64,000 bases of DNA from CAWCTD01 sp963798455 (GCA_963798455.1 CAWCTD010000003.1:992001-1056000); one strand, 5' to 3'. Positions 8,019 through 18,200 are shown, counted from the first letter of the stretch. Program-made: numbers and translations. The notes: generated from the sequence alone by a model not told the origin.

Positions 8019-8912
8019 ATGGTGAGGAAGTTTCTCAGGAAGATCCGGCTGACGCTGGAGATGATCCGGTTCGAGCACTCGGTCTTCGCGCTGCCATTCG
8101 CATTGACGGGGGCGCTGCTCGCCATCCGGGCGGACGGGTTTGCGACGGCCGGTCTGGCGTGGAAGACCGGCTGGATCGTGGTGGCGATGGTCGGGGCCCG
8201 TTCGGCGGCCATGGCCTTCAACCGTCTGCTGGACGCGGACCTGGACGCGCGAAATCCCCGGACGCGGACGCGCCACCTGCCAACGGGCCTGTTATCGAAG
8301 AGCTTTACCTGGGGCTTCACGGTGGTTTCCTCGTTGGTGTTCCTGTTGGCGGCGCGGGCCTTGAACAACCTCTGTTTCCACCTCGCCCCCGTGGCCCTGG
8401 CGATGGTCTTCTTCTATTCGTTTACCAAGCGCTTCACGACCATGTCCCACCTGGTTCTGGGTTTGTCGCTGGGCATCGCGCCGGCGGCGGCCTGGATCGC
8501 GATCCGCGGCTCGTTGGACCCGCGTATCCTGTGGCTGACCCTGGCGGTCACGCTGTGGACGGCGGGCTTCGACGTGATCTATGCCTGCCCGGATTGCGAA
8601 TTCGACACGCAGGAGGGATTGTTCAGCCTGCCTCGAAGGTTGGGAATTGCAGGGGCGTTGTGGGTCTCGCGCTTGTTCCATGCGGGGATGGTGCTGTCTT
8701 TAGCGGCCCTGGTGCGCGACTTCAGGCTCGGAGTGCTCAGCATCGCGGGGGTAGCGGTGGTCGCGCTTCTGCTGATCTATGAACAGAGCCTGGTGAATCC
8801 GCGCGACCTCTCGCGGGTCAACGCGGCCTTTTTCACCATGAACGGCTACGTCAGCGTGCTATTCTTCTTGTTCTGGGCCGCTGACATCTTTCTCCTTCGT
8901 TCCGGAGCTTAG
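8019..8912 (+). CDS. mqnP: UbiA-type prenyltransferase, probable menaquinone enzyme MqnP
   Basis: This is an integral membrane protein of about 297 residues with eight or nine hydrophobic segments. It contains the two Asp-rich motifs of the UbiA family: AMAFNRLLDADLDARNPRT and DVIYACPDCEFDTQEGL. RFEHSVFALPFALTGALLA is typical of the 4-hydroxybenzoate octaprenyltransferase-like group used in futalosine-dependent menaquinone synthesis. It is followed two bases later by mqnE, which supports that role over ubiquinone synthesis. The start is uncertain: 8019 gives the usual N terminus, but the frame is open to ATG 7992. Confidence 0.88.
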   Translation: MVRKFLRKIRLTLEMIRFEHSVFALPFALTGALLAIRADGFATAGLAWKTGWIVVAMVGARSAAMAFNRLLDADLDARNPRTRTRHLPTGLLSKSFTWGFTVVSSLVFLLAARALNNLCFHLAPVALAMVFFYSFTKRFTTMSHLVLGLSLGIAPAAAWIAIRGSLDPRILWLTLAVTLWTAGFDVIYACPDCEFDTQEGLFSLPRRLGIAGALWVSRLFHAGMVLSLAALVRDFRLGVLSIAGVAVVALLLIYEQSLVNPRDLSRVNAAFFTMNGYVSVLFFLFWAADIFLLRSGA

Positions 8913-8914
8913 CT

Positions 8915-10033
8915 ATGCAACTAGTCTGCGAGGATGGACGCCTGGGGAACGTCCTGGACAAGATCACGCAAGGCGAACGTCTCAACTTCGAGGACGCGGT
9001 CGCCCTGTACCGGACGAACGACCTGCTGGCGCTGGGATACATGGCCAACCTGGTCCGGGAGAAACTGCACGCGAACGTCACGTACTTCAACGTCAACCGG
9101 CACATCAATCCGACCGACGTGTGCGTGGCGAGCTGTCGGCTCTGCGCCTTCGGCAAACGGGCGAAAGACCCCAAGGCGTACACCATGTCCCTGGAGCAAG
9201 CCTGGGAGACGGCGGGCCGGGGCTGGAGCGAAGCCGTCACCGAGTTCCACGTGGTGGGAGGACTGCACCCGGAGCTCACGCTGGATTGGTACTGCGAGCT
9301 GTTCCGCGGGCTGAAGCTGCGCTTCCCGCAAGTACACCTGAAGGCGCTCACCATGGTGGAGGTCGCCTACCTGGCGCGGCGGACCGGGATCACGACGCGG
9401 GAGACGCTGGAGCGGTTGAAAGCGGCGGGCGTGGACTCGATGCCCGGAGGCGGAGCCGAGATCTTCGCCGAGCGCGTCCGGCGCGTCATCTGCGACCACA
9501 AGATCGACGGCGGCGAATGGCTTCGCGTGGCGCGCGAGGCCCACGGCCTGGGTCTGCACTCCAACTGCACCATGCTGTATGGTCACATCGAGACCGAGGA
9601 GGACCGAGCGGACCACCTGCTCCGTCTGCGCGCGCTCCAGGACGAGACGGGCGGGTTCATGGCTTTTGTACCTCTGGCTTTTCACCCCGAAAATACGCCG
9701 CTTCGCCACCTCGCGCCGACGACCGGCTTCACGGACCTGAAGACCATCGCCGTGTCCCGGCTGGTGCTCGACAACATCCCTCACATCAAGGCCTATTGGG
9801 TGATGCTGACGCCGCGCATCGCCCAGGTTGCGCAGCGCTTCGGCTCCGACGACATCGACGGGACGGTGGTGGAGGAAAAGATCTACCACGACGCCGGCGC
9901 CACCACCAGCCAGTCGCTGCGGCGCGGGGAGCTGCTGCGCCTGATCCGCGAAGCCGGCCGCGAGCCCGTGGAGCGCGACACCCTGTACCGGCCCGTGGCG
10001 CGCAACAACACCACGCTGACGGTGCTGGCGTAG
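8915..10033 (+). CDS. mqnE: Aminofutalosine synthase, radical SAM
   Basis: This 372-residue radical SAM enzyme joins SAM to the enolpyruvyl-benzoate product of MqnA to form aminofutalosine in menaquinone synthesis. The 4Fe-4S motif is CVASCRLCAF (CX3CX2C), after NVNRHINPTDVC. The blocks EFHVVGGLHPEL, MPGGGAEIF and SNCTMLYGHIET are typical of the MqnE/CofH group. It is coupled to mqnP. The final 69 coding bases before the stop are repeated at 10600-10668, after a toxin-antitoxin pair. Confidence 0.94.
   Translation: MQLVCEDGRLGNVLDKITQGERLNFEDAVALYRTNDLLALGYMANLVREKLHANVTYFNVNRHINPTDVCVASCRLCAFGKRAKDPKAYTMSLEQAWETAGRGWSEAVTEFHVVGGLHPELTLDWYCELFRGLKLRFPQVHLKALTMVEVAYLARRTGITTRETLERLKAAGVDSMPGGGAEIFAERVRRVICDHKIDGGEWLRVAREAHGLGLHSNCTMLYGHIETEEDRADHLLRLRALQDETGGFMAFVPLAFHPENTPLRHLAPTTGFTDLKTIAVSRLVLDNIPHIKAYWVMLTPRIAQVAQRFGSDDIDGTVVEEKIYHDAGATTSQSLRRGELLRLIREAGREPVERDTLYRPVARNNTTLTVLA
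9962..10030 (+). repeat. 3'-end direct repeat, copy A (mqnE)
   Basis: The last 69 coding bases of mqnE before its TAG stop match 10600-10668 with two mismatches. This copy is part of the intact gene. Confidence 0.93.
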
Positions 10034-10074
10034 GAGCGAGACAACTTCAGGGCCTGGCGCACCTGGGGTGTAGA

Positions 10075-10308
10075 ATGAAGGCGATGAGCGTGGAGGAACT
10101 GGAATCCGAAGCCCTCAGGCTGGGGCCTCAGGCACGAGCGCGATTAGCCGAGAGGCTCCTCGCCAGCTTGGACGATCTCTCCGAACTGGAGAACACGGAG
10201 TTGTGGGTGGCCGAGGCTCAGCGGCGCGATGCTCAACTGGATGCCGATCCGGGCTCAGAGCGCCCGGCCAGGGATGTATTTGATGATGCCCGGTCCAGGC
10301 TGAAGTGA
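10075..10308 (+). CDS. Putative addiction-module antitoxin (TIGR02574/PF09720-like)
   Basis: This 77-residue acidic protein has the pattern of the small putative addiction module component family: LRLGPQARARLAERLLASLD, then an acidic stretch and a C-terminal tail. It overlaps the downstream ParE/RelE-type toxin by four bases (GTGA), the usual arrangement in such pairs. It likely binds and neutralises the toxin and represses the operon. ATG 10075 is preferred because GGGG lies six bases before it; ATG 10084 is an alternative. Confidence 0.82.
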   Translation: MKAMSVEELESEALRLGPQARARLAERLLASLDDLSELENTELWVAEAQRRDAQLDADPGSERPARDVFDDARSRLK

Positions 10309-10601
10309 GCCCCGCTGTCAGCTTCCATCGACTGGCGGAGAAGGAGTTGAACGCCGCCGCATCCTACTATCATCTGGAGAGCCCGGGGTTAGGGGCTGCA
10401 TTTCTCCAGGAGATACAGCGCCTCATCCAGTCCATCGTCGCTCACCCGGAAGCGGGTGGTGTTTTGGCGGGTTACGTTCGCCGCCGGGTTGCCCGCCGAT
10501 TTCCGTATGCCGTGCTCTACTCTATCACCCCTACCCGAATTCGCATCCCTGCTGTGATGCACCTGAAACGGCGGCCGTTGTATTGGGCGGGACGTGACTG
10601 A
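10305..10601 (+). CDS. ParE/RelE-family toxin
   Basis: This 98-residue basic protein has the ParE/RelE fold pattern: VSFHRLAEKELNAAASYY, AFLQEIQRLIQSIVAHPEAG, RRRVARRFPYAVLYSI and a basic end, HLKRRPLYW. Members inhibit gyrase or cut mRNA; the sequence alone does not decide which. It starts at GTG within the antitoxin stop. Its TGA stop overlaps the first two bases of the second mqnE-end repeat, so the pair fills the space between the two repeats almost exactly. Confidence 0.87.
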   Translation: MSPAVSFHRLAEKELNAAASYYHLESPGLGAAFLQEIQRLIQSIVAHPEAGGVLAGYVRRRVARRFPYAVLYSITPTRIRIPAVMHLKRRPLYWAGRD

Positions 10602-10668
10602 GCCCGTGGAGCGCGATACCCTGTACCGGCCCGTGGCGCGCAACAACGCCACGCTGACGGTGCTGGCG
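10600..10668 (+). repeat. 3'-end direct repeat, copy B (mqnE)
   Basis: This is a second copy of the mqnE 3' coding end (67 of 69 identical), directly after the toxin stop. It lacks the mqnE stop codon and the frame runs on without meaning. Confidence 0.93.
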
Positions 10669-10692
10669 AGCGGGTACGCCGGCGGCGCACAC

Positions 10693-11955
10693 CTACGCTT
10701 TGGCCACGGTTTCCACGATGGCGTCGCCGCTGGAGAACAACTCCGGCTTGATCCCGGCGCCGATGCCGGGCAACTCGGGCGCCGCGACGGACCCGTTCAC
10801 CGGCACCGGGGCGTTGGTCACGAAGTACGGAAACTGGTGTGTGTATTTCCAGTAATTACTCTCCATGATCAGGAAGTTGGGAACAGCCGTGCAAACATGC
10901 GTGGCGCAGACGTACAGCAATGGGCCGCCGCAGGTGTGGGGCGAGGTGGGGAGGAGATAGGTGTCGGCCATGTCCGCGATCTTCTTCGCCTCAGACACAC
11001 CGCCGCACCAGGTCAGGTCGTACATGACTACGTCGCAGGCTTTGAGTTCGAAGAACTCCCTGTACTCGTAGCGCGTGGCCAGGGTCTCGCTCATGCAGAT
11101 GGGGACGCTGGTCTCGGCGGCCAGCCGCGCGTAGGACTGAGCATTGGCGTTGAGCATGGCGTCCTCCAGGTAGAGGATGTTGTAAGGTTCGAGCGCCTTG
11201 GCGATGCGCTGGGCGCTGGCTAGGTCGAAGCGTCCCCAGCAGTCGACGCAGATGTCCATGCGCTCCCCGAACTTGTCTCGGATATCCTTGATCCAGCGCA
11301 TCCCCGTTTCCAGGGCTTGGCTGGAGAGGTAGCTGTCACGCGCGCTGAAGGGATAGATCTTCATAGCCGTGACGCCGCGATCCAGAAGGAAGCTCGCGAT
11401 CTTGAGCGTGTCCGGCCCCATCTTCATGTTGTTGATCGCCCAGTAGTCGGTGGTCGTGTTATAGACGCGAACCCGCGGCCGGGTCCTGCCGCCCAGCAGC
11501 CGGTAGAGAGGAAGCCCGGCGGCCTGGCCGAGGATGTCGAGTTGCGCCATGTTGATGGCGCTCAGCGCCCGCATGTCCGCGCCTCCCGCATTGCGCATGG
11601 ACATGGCGTGGTAGTAGCTGCGCCAGATGCCGTCAATGTCACGCGGGTCGCGGCCCAGCAGTTGCGAGGAGTAGTCCTTGAGGGCGCCAATTTCGGCCTG
11701 GGAGTAGGGATATGTCTCGCCGGTACCCACGGCGCCGGCGTCGGTGTAGAGGCGGACCCAGAAGAACTCCGCGTCTTCGGAGCCGCCCGGTTGGCCGCCA
11801 ATGCGCAGGCCCTTGTGGAAAGTGACGGCCTCGATGCGCGTGATCTTCATGGGCCCGGCCGCGGCCTGGGCCGCCCGGATCGGCGTGGATGCGGCCGCGG
11901 CTCCCAGTGCCGAATGCCTGAGGAAGGTGCGGCGGGATGTAGGCGAGTGTGTCAT
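10693..11955 (-). CDS. Tat-exported enolase-superfamily (mandelate racemase-like) protein
   Basis: The 420-residue protein starts with a twin-arginine signal (SRRTFLRHSALGAAAAS). An N-terminal capping domain (ITRIEAVTFHKGLRIGG) and a TIM-barrel domain follow. Likely metal ligands and catalytic residues are TAMKIYPF (Lys), DICVDCWGRFD (Asp), YLEDAMLN (Glu) and MSETLATRYEY (Glu). Family members abstract a proton alpha to a carboxylate, usually in sugar-acid or amino-acid metabolism; the substrate here is unknown. It is the third gene of a minus-strand set (nitroreductase, FAD oxidoreductase, this gene) with gaps of 15 and 12 bases, so probably one operon. Confidence 0.88.
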   Translation of the reverse strand: MTHSPTSRRTFLRHSALGAAAASTPIRAAQAAAGPMKITRIEAVTFHKGLRIGGQPGGSEDAEFFWVRLYTDAGAVGTGETYPYSQAEIGALKDYSSQLLGRDPRDIDGIWRSYYHAMSMRNAGGADMRALSAINMAQLDILGQAAGLPLYRLLGGRTRPRVRVYNTTTDYWAINNMKMGPDTLKIASFLLDRGVTAMKIYPFSARDSYLSSQALETGMRWIKDIRDKFGERMDICVDCWGRFDLASAQRIAKALEPYNILYLEDAMLNANAQSYARLAAETSVPICMSETLATRYEYREFFELKACDVVMYDLTWCGGVSEAKKIADMADTYLLPTSPHTCGGPLLYVCATHVCTAVPNFLIMESNYWKYTHQFPYFVTNAPVPVNGSVAAPELPGIGAGIKPELFSSGDAIVETVAKA

Positions 11956-11967
11956 CGTGTCCTCACG

Positions 11968-13359
11968 TTACCGCAAACCCCGCTGCTCACGGTCGCCGAC
12001 GTTGAAATCCACTCCGTCGGCGCGCAACCTGGCCTGGAGTTCGGGCACTTTCAGCTCGCGGGGAAGGATGCCCTTCTGGGACGACATGGCGGCCGCCAGA
12101 CCGGCGGCGTGACCGGTGGCCATGCAGTTGCCCATGCTCTTGCCCGCGGCGGCGCCGGTATGCGTGGCCGAGATGCAGCGTCCGCCCACTAGCAGGCCGT
12201 CGACCTTCTCCGGGAGAATCGAGCGGTACGGCACGTCGTGGACCCGCATCTGGGTGAGCGCTGTTCCCTTCTCGCCGCCCGGGTCCAGGAACCCGCTGCG
12301 CCAGGCGATGGCGTCCTCAAACACGCGGCCTTTTACGGCGTCCTCTTCGGTGAGAATGTAGGCGCCCTTGACGCGGCGGGTTTCGCGGACGCTCACCTGC
12401 GGTCCGGAGGCGATCCACTCGATTTGCCGCAGGCTTGGATCATCTGCCTCCCGTATGGCCTGGATCATCTGGAGAGCCTGCCGGCGGCTGGTGCATTCGG
12501 CCTTGGTGCGCTCGACCGGGTCGGTGGCGTCGATGCGGCCCATGTCCGCGGTTCCGGCGTGGTTGATCCACCAACTGGCGCTGTTGGCAATCTGCTCGAT
12601 TTCGAGGAAGCCGGAAGTGATCAGCGGGTACTTCTTCCGCCCACCGCGGATGGCTTTCTCGACGTCGGAGGGCTGCGTCTTGTCCTTGGCGATGTTGGTC
12701 AGAGCCAGCGACAGGGTCATGGGCATGAGGGTCTTCGGCTCCATCATGGTCTCGGCCCCGGCATAGTAGGCGACGTCGGCATCGCCGGTACAGTCCACCA
12801 CGGCCTTGGCGCGCACGGCCATCAACCCGCGCTTGGTAGCCTGCACCACGCCGGCGACCCGGTTGCTCTCCACGATCGAATCGACCGCGCGCACGTGCAC
12901 CAGGTAGCGGGCGCCGGTGGTGTCCAGGGCGTCCAGGATGGCCACCTTCAGGTATTCGACGTTGCACCAGATCTCGTGAACGCCCAACCTTACCGCCTGA
13001 TCACCGTAGGCCATGATTTTCTGGATCAACGCTTCGTGGACCACCGAGCGCGGCTTGCCCCCGGGGCGCACCTGGTTGATCTGCATCCCCATGGCCCAGG
13101 ACGCCACGCCGCCGAAGAAGGAATGGTTCTCGACCAGCAGCGTAGCGGCGCCCGCACGCGCCGCGCCCAGCGCCGCCCCGATGCCGGCGGGGCCTCCGCC
13201 GACCACGAGCACGTCCACGGTGTCGAGGACTGGGTATCTGGACGCCGTCCGCGCTGGCTGTGTTTGTCCCGAAGCGTTTGCGCCCCCTGCCGATAGAGCC
13301 GCCCCGGCCACGCCGGCGGGCAGGAATCTTCGCCTGGTCAAATCGCCCTTCTGCTTCAT
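11968..13359 (-). CDS. Tat-exported FAD-dependent oxidoreductase
   Basis: The 463-residue protein has a twin-arginine leader (TRRRFLPAGVAGAALSAGG) and then a Rossmann FAD-binding motif, DVLVVGGGPAGIGAALGAAR. The block GVASWAMGMQINQVR, the AVVDCTGDADVAYYAG segment and the C-terminal LLVGGRCISATHTGAAAGKS are typical of the PF12831 group of FAD-dependent oxidoreductases, often found in polysaccharide- or sugar-acid-degrading clusters. The substrate is not known. It lies 12 bases upstream of the enolase-family gene. Confidence 0.9.
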   Translation of the reverse strand: MKQKGDLTRRRFLPAGVAGAALSAGGANASGQTQPARTASRYPVLDTVDVLVVGGGPAGIGAALGAARAGAATLLVENHSFFGGVASWAMGMQINQVRPGGKPRSVVHEALIQKIMAYGDQAVRLGVHEIWCNVEYLKVAILDALDTTGARYLVHVRAVDSIVESNRVAGVVQATKRGLMAVRAKAVVDCTGDADVAYYAGAETMMEPKTLMPMTLSLALTNIAKDKTQPSDVEKAIRGGRKKYPLITSGFLEIEQIANSASWWINHAGTADMGRIDATDPVERTKAECTSRRQALQMIQAIREADDPSLRQIEWIASGPQVSVRETRRVKGAYILTEEDAVKGRVFEDAIAWRSGFLDPGGEKGTALTQMRVHDVPYRSILPEKVDGLLVGGRCISATHTGAAAGKSMGNCMATGHAAGLAAAMSSQKGILPRELKVPELQARLRADGVDFNVGDREQRGLR

Positions 13360-13374
13360 TCGGATTCCCTCTCG

Positions 13375-14010
13375 TTACTTTTTGAGATAGCCGACGGTCT
13401 GCGCGAGCGTGACCCGCTGGTCGGGCCGGAGTTTCAGGGCTTTTGCCAGCTCGGCGCGAGGCGCCGACCCGCGCACAACCACGCCTAGTCCCTCGGACGC
13501 ACAGAACAGGTACACGTTTTGGGCGATGAAGCCGGTGTCCGCGTTAGAAGTGGCGTTCTTGCTGCTCTCATCGCTCCCGCCCATCTTGGAAAAGTCGGCC
13601 ACGTAGACCAGGTTCAGCGGCGCTTGGACGATGAATTCCTGCGTGCCCGCGGACTTGCGGATATCGCCGGTCACCACCAGGTTGAGGGCGTTCGCCTTGG
13701 CATCATAAACATAGGCTCCGTCGGCGGTGATCACGTACACGTCTATCTCCTGGCGGTTCGACGCCGAGGGCGCGGTACGGCGGCCGTCCGCGCGGTTGAC
13801 ACCCCATGCGGCCCACAAGAGATTGGAAAGCACCTGGGGCGACAGCTTCTCCGGGCCGTATTCGCGCGTGGATTGCCGTTCCTTGAGAGCCTGCATCAGC
13901 GGCTTGCCTCCGCTGGTCTGGGGCGCGGGCAAGGCAATCGGCTTGAGTTCCTGCGCGGTAACCAGCGCCGCCGGAATAAGTAGAAAGGCAAGAAAGGACC
14001 TTTTCATCAC
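13375..14010 (-). CDS. Exported SagB/ThcOx-like nitroreductase-family protein
   Basis: This 211-residue protein has a Sec signal peptide (MKRSFLAFLLIPAALVTAQ) and a nitroreductase-fold core: ALKERQSTREYGPEKLSPQ, LLWAAWGVNRADGRRTAPSA (FMN-binding region), and GFIAQNVYLFCASEGLGVVV. SagB-type members without signal peptides oxidise azoline peptides; exported single-domain ones in Acidobacteriota are uncharacterised. It is first in the minus-strand set with the FAD oxidoreductase and the enolase-like gene. The start could be the second Met (14007). Confidence 0.88.
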   Translation of the reverse strand: MMKRSFLAFLLIPAALVTAQELKPIALPAPQTSGGKPLMQALKERQSTREYGPEKLSPQVLSNLLWAAWGVNRADGRRTAPSASNRQEIDVYVITADGAYVYDAKANALNLVVTGDIRKSAGTQEFIVQAPLNLVYVADFSKMGGSDESSKNATSNADTGFIAQNVYLFCASEGLGVVVRGSAPRAELAKALKLRPDQRVTLAQTVGYLKK

Positions 14011-14148
14011 GGTTCTCCTTCCGGCAGTATACCCGGAGTTTGAGGAGGGTGCACTGGCCGCGGCCGGCGCGCGAGCGGGGTGGAGCGTTCACGAGGTCCC
14101 CGTCAAGAGGTAAGCTGAAGGTCCTGGAGAATCTGGAGTCCTATAAAC

Positions 14149-15222
14149 ATGCGAGAGTATTCCATTGCGGTGATCCCCGGCGACGGGATCGGGCCGGAGG
14201 TGATTGGCGCCGGCCTTCAGGTACTGCAAGTGCTGGAGAAGCAGGTGCGGGACTTCCATCTGAACGTGGAAGAGTTCCCCTGGGGCTCGGACTACTACGA
14301 GCAGCGCGGCGCCATGATGCCGGAGGACGGACTGAACCGGCTGAGGCCGTTCGATGCGATCTATTTTGGCGCCGTAGGGTCCCCTGGCCTCCCCGATGAC
14401 GTCACGCTGTGGGGTCTGCGCCTGCCCATCTGCCAGGGCTTCGACCAGTACGCCAATATCCGCCCGACGCGCATTCTGCGAGGGCTGGCGTCGCCGCTTC
14501 GCGCTTGCGGAGCGGGCGACCTGAACTGGGTAATTGTGCGCGAGAACACCGAGGGCGAATACGCCGGGCACGGCGGACGCTCCCATCGCGGCCATCCCGA
14601 GGAGGTCGGCACGGAGACCGCGATTTTCACCCGCCACGGCGTGACGCGCATCATGCGGTTTGCTTTCCGGCTGGCGCAGTCGAGGCCGCGCAAGCTGCTC
14701 ACCGTGGTCACCAAGTCCAACGCCCAGCGGCACGGCATGGTCCTGTGGGACGAGATTGCGGCGGAAGTGGCCAAAGAATTCCCGGACGTCACTTGGGACA
14801 AAATGCTGACCGATGCGATGACCACGCGGATGGTGGGGAAGCCCTCCAGCCTGGATACGATCGTGGCCACGAACCTGCACGCCGACATCTTGTCCGATTT
14901 GGCGGCCGCGCTGGCCGGCAGCCTGGGGATTGCGCCGACCGGCAACCTGGACCCCGAGCGGCGCTTCCCGTCGATGTTCGAGCCCATCCACGGCTCGGCG
15001 TTCGACATCACCGGGAAGGGCACCGCCAACCCTATCGGCGCGATCTGGACCGGCGCGCTGATGCTGGAGCACCTGGGAGAGAAGGATGCCGCGGACCGGT
15101 TGATGGAAGCGGTAGAGCACGTGACCGCTTCTGGCCCGCTGACCCCGGATCTGGGCGGCACGGCGAAGACGCGCGAGGTTGCGGCAGCGATCTGTGACGC
15201 CATGCACGGCGGGAGGATGTGA
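14149..15222 (+). CDS. Tartrate/D-malate dehydrogenase (isopropylmalate dehydrogenase superfamily)
   Basis: This 357-residue enzyme belongs to the beta-decarboxylating dehydrogenases. Hallmarks are AVIPGDGIGPEVIGAGL, ENTEGEYAGHGGR, the active-site region KSNAQRHGMVLWDE, ATNLHADILSDLAAALAGSLG (metal-binding Asp) and FEPIHGSAFDITGKG (NAD binding). The ENTEGEYAGHGG loop and the length fit the tartrate dehydrogenase/D-malate dehydrogenase group rather than LeuB or Icd. It would oxidise and decarboxylate a malate-like acid using NAD and Mg or Mn. It precedes metH by 19 bases; any functional link is unclear. Confidence 0.9.
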   Translation: MREYSIAVIPGDGIGPEVIGAGLQVLQVLEKQVRDFHLNVEEFPWGSDYYEQRGAMMPEDGLNRLRPFDAIYFGAVGSPGLPDDVTLWGLRLPICQGFDQYANIRPTRILRGLASPLRACGAGDLNWVIVRENTEGEYAGHGGRSHRGHPEEVGTETAIFTRHGVTRIMRFAFRLAQSRPRKLLTVVTKSNAQRHGMVLWDEIAAEVAKEFPDVTWDKMLTDAMTTRMVGKPSSLDTIVATNLHADILSDLAAALAGSLGIAPTGNLDPERRFPSMFEPIHGSAFDITGKGTANPIGAIWTGALMLEHLGEKDAADRLMEAVEHVTASGPLTPDLGGTAKTREVAAAICDAMHGGRM

Positions 15223-15241
15223 AGTTAGCTTCTACTCACCC

Positions 15242-18200
15242 ATGACCGACACGCGGGACAGTCAGCACGCCCTCCTTGACGCCCTCGGCGACCGGATTCT
15301 CGTCCTCGACGGGGCCATGGGCACTATGCTGCAACAGGCCCGTCTCAAGCCGGCCGATTTCGGCGGGCCGGACCTGGAAGGCTGCAACGAGAACCTCAAC
15401 CGGATCCGTCCGGATGTGGTGCTGGGCATCCACCGCGCCTACCTGGAGGCAGGCGCGGATATTATAGAAACCAATACCTTCGGCTGCACCCGTATTGTAC
15501 TGACAGAATATGGGCTTGCAGGAGATGTGCATGAGTTGAACTTGGCCGCTGCCCGGCTCGCCCGGCAGGCTGCGGATGAGTTCTCCCCCTCGGGCCGTCC
15601 CCGCTTTGTAGCAGGTTCCATGGGGCCCACTACAAAGGCGATTTCGGTCACCGGAGGCATCACCTTCCCGGCATTGAGCGAGGCCTACCGGGAACAGGCT
15701 GCGGCATTGGTGGAAGGCGGCGTGGACCTTCTGCTGGTAGAGACCTGCCAGGACACGAGGAACGTGAAGGCCGCCTTGCTGGGCATCCAGGCGGTGGAGC
15801 GGGAACTGGGCGTCAAGGCGCCGGTGATCGTCTCGGGCACCATCGAGCCCATGGGCACGATGCTGGCCGGCCAGGCCGCCGACGCCTTGTGGGTCTCCAT
15901 CGCACACGCGGATTTGCTGGCCATCGGCTTGAACTGCGCCACGGGCCCCGAGTTCATGACCGACCACATCCGCACCCTGCACGAACTGGCCTGGACGCGG
16001 ATTTCGTGTTACCCGAATGCCGGTCTGCCCAACGAGGAAGGGAAGTATGCCGAGACGCCCGAGAGCCTGGCGGCGCAGCTCGATCGCTTCGTGCGAAATG
16101 GGTGGCTGAACCTGGTGGGCGGCTGCTGTGGAACGACGCCGGCGCACATCCGGGCCGTTTCCCAGATGGTGGAAGGCAGAGCGCCGCGGCAAGTCCCGGG
16201 GCGCAGCCACCGGTGCTTTATCTCCGGCATCGAGATGGTGGAGGCGGAGGCGAGCAACCGCCCGCTCATCGTGGGCGAGCGGACCAACGTCATCGGTTCG
16301 CGCCTCTTCAAGCAGATGATCGCCGAGGAGAAATGGGAGGAGGCGAGCGAGATCGCGCGGCGCCAGGTGCGCAACGGAGCGCACATCGTGGACGTTTGCC
16401 TCCAGTCCAGCGAGCGCGAGGAGATCAAAGACCTCCCGCCCTTCTATGACCGACTGATCCGCAAGATTAAGGCCCCCATTATGATCGATTCGACCGATCC
16501 GGCCGCGGTCGAGCTGGCCCTCACCTACTGTCAGGGCAAGAGCATCATCAACTCCGTCAACCTGGAGGACGGAGAGGAGAAGTTCCGGCGCATGTGCCCC
16601 GTCGCGCGCGGTTACGGCGCGGCGCTGGTGGTGGGCGCCATCGACGAGGACCCGGTACAGGCCCAGGCCTTTACGCGCGAACGCAAGCTGGCCGTGGCCG
16701 AGCGCTCCTGCGGGTTGCTCACCCAAAAGTACGGCATCCCGCCCGAAGACATCCTTCTCGACGCGCTGGTCTTCCCTTGCGCGACAGGCGACGAGAATTA
16801 CATCGGCGGCGCGGTGGAGACCATTGAGGCGGTCCGGCTTATCAAGGATAGAATCCCCCACGCCAAGACTCTGCTTGGCATTTCGAACGTCTCCTTCGGC
16901 CTTCCCGCGGCGGCACGCGAGGTGGTCAACTCCGTCTTCCTCTATCATGCGACCAAGGCGGGGCTGGATTTCGCCATCGTGAACGCGGAGAAGATCGAGC
17001 GGTTCGCGTCGATCCCCGAGGAGGAGCGGCGGCTGGCCGAGCACGTCCTTTTCAATACGCCCCCGGCCGGCGGCCCCGAGGATCTGCGCCTGGCTCCCGA
17101 GGACTGGCGCGAGCAGTCGCGCGACCAGAAGATCGCCATCAACCAGTTCCACATCGCCGCCATCGCGGACCACTTCCGCAAGACAACCGTCCAGAGCAAG
17201 CCCCAGGAGGCGCGCCTCCCGATCGACCAGCGGCTGGCAAAGTACATCGTCGAAGGCACACGCGAGGGGCTGATCGACGACCTGGAGCGCAAGCGGAACG
17301 AAGGGGCGGGCGCCCTCGAGATCATCAACGGCCCGTTGATGGCGGGGATGACGGAGGTCGGGCGGCTGTTCAACAATAACGAGCTGATCGTGGCCGAGGT
17401 GCTCCAGTCGGCGGAGGCCATGAAGGCAGCCGTCGCTTATCTGGAGCAGTTCATGGAGAAGGCTGAGTCCGCCACGCGCGGCAAGGTCATCCTGGCGACA
17501 GTCAAGGGCGACGTCCACGACATTGGCAAGAACCTGGTGGACATCATTCTCTCCAACAACGGCTACAAGGTCATCAACCTGGGGATCAAGGTTCCGCCCG
17601 ACCAGATCATCAGCGCCTTCCACCAGCACGCACCGGACGCCATCGGGCTCTCGGGCCTGCTGGTCAAGAGCGCGCAGCAGATGGTGGTCACGGCGGGCGA
17701 CCTGAGGGAGGCGGGCATCCGCGCGCCGCTTTTGGTCGGAGGGGCCGCGCTCTCCGACAAGTTCACCCGGCTCAAGATCGCCCCTGCCTACGATGAGGCC
17801 GTCTGCTATGCCAAGGACGCCATGACCGGTCTGCGGCTCATGAATGAACTCATGGACCCGGCCCGCCGGGAGGCGGTGCTGCAATCTCACCAGCCCGAAG
17901 CTGTCACTCAGGAGACGCCCGCCTTGGCCTCACCGGCGCCTGCAGGCGTTCGGCGCTCCTCGAAGGTCAGGACCGACGTGCCGATCCAGCCCGCGCCGTA
18001 CTTGGAGCGTAAAGTCCGTGACGTGCCGCAACTCACCGAAATCTGGACCTACGTCAACCCGCAGATGCTTTACGGAAAGCACCTCGGCTTCCGAGGCAGC
18101 TTCGAGAAACGACTGTCGGAGCACGACCAGAAAGCCGTGGAGCTATTCCACCAGGTGGAAGAGGTGAAGCGCTGGGCTTCGGAGTTCATGAAGGTCCGGG

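Noticed and set aside
10594..11223. Plus-strand frame that begins in the second mqnE-end repeat
   Set aside because: After the repeat it is antisense to the enolase-superfamily gene; it arises only because copy B lacks the mqnE stop.
15222..15242. Cobalamin or SAM riboswitch before metH
   Set aside because: Only 19 bases separate metH from the preceding gene, too few for a riboswitch.
15236..17890. Very long minus-strand frame (884 codons) opposite metH
   Set aside because: It lies entirely antisense to metH, whose domains are all recognisable; long antisense frames are expected in GC-rich DNA.
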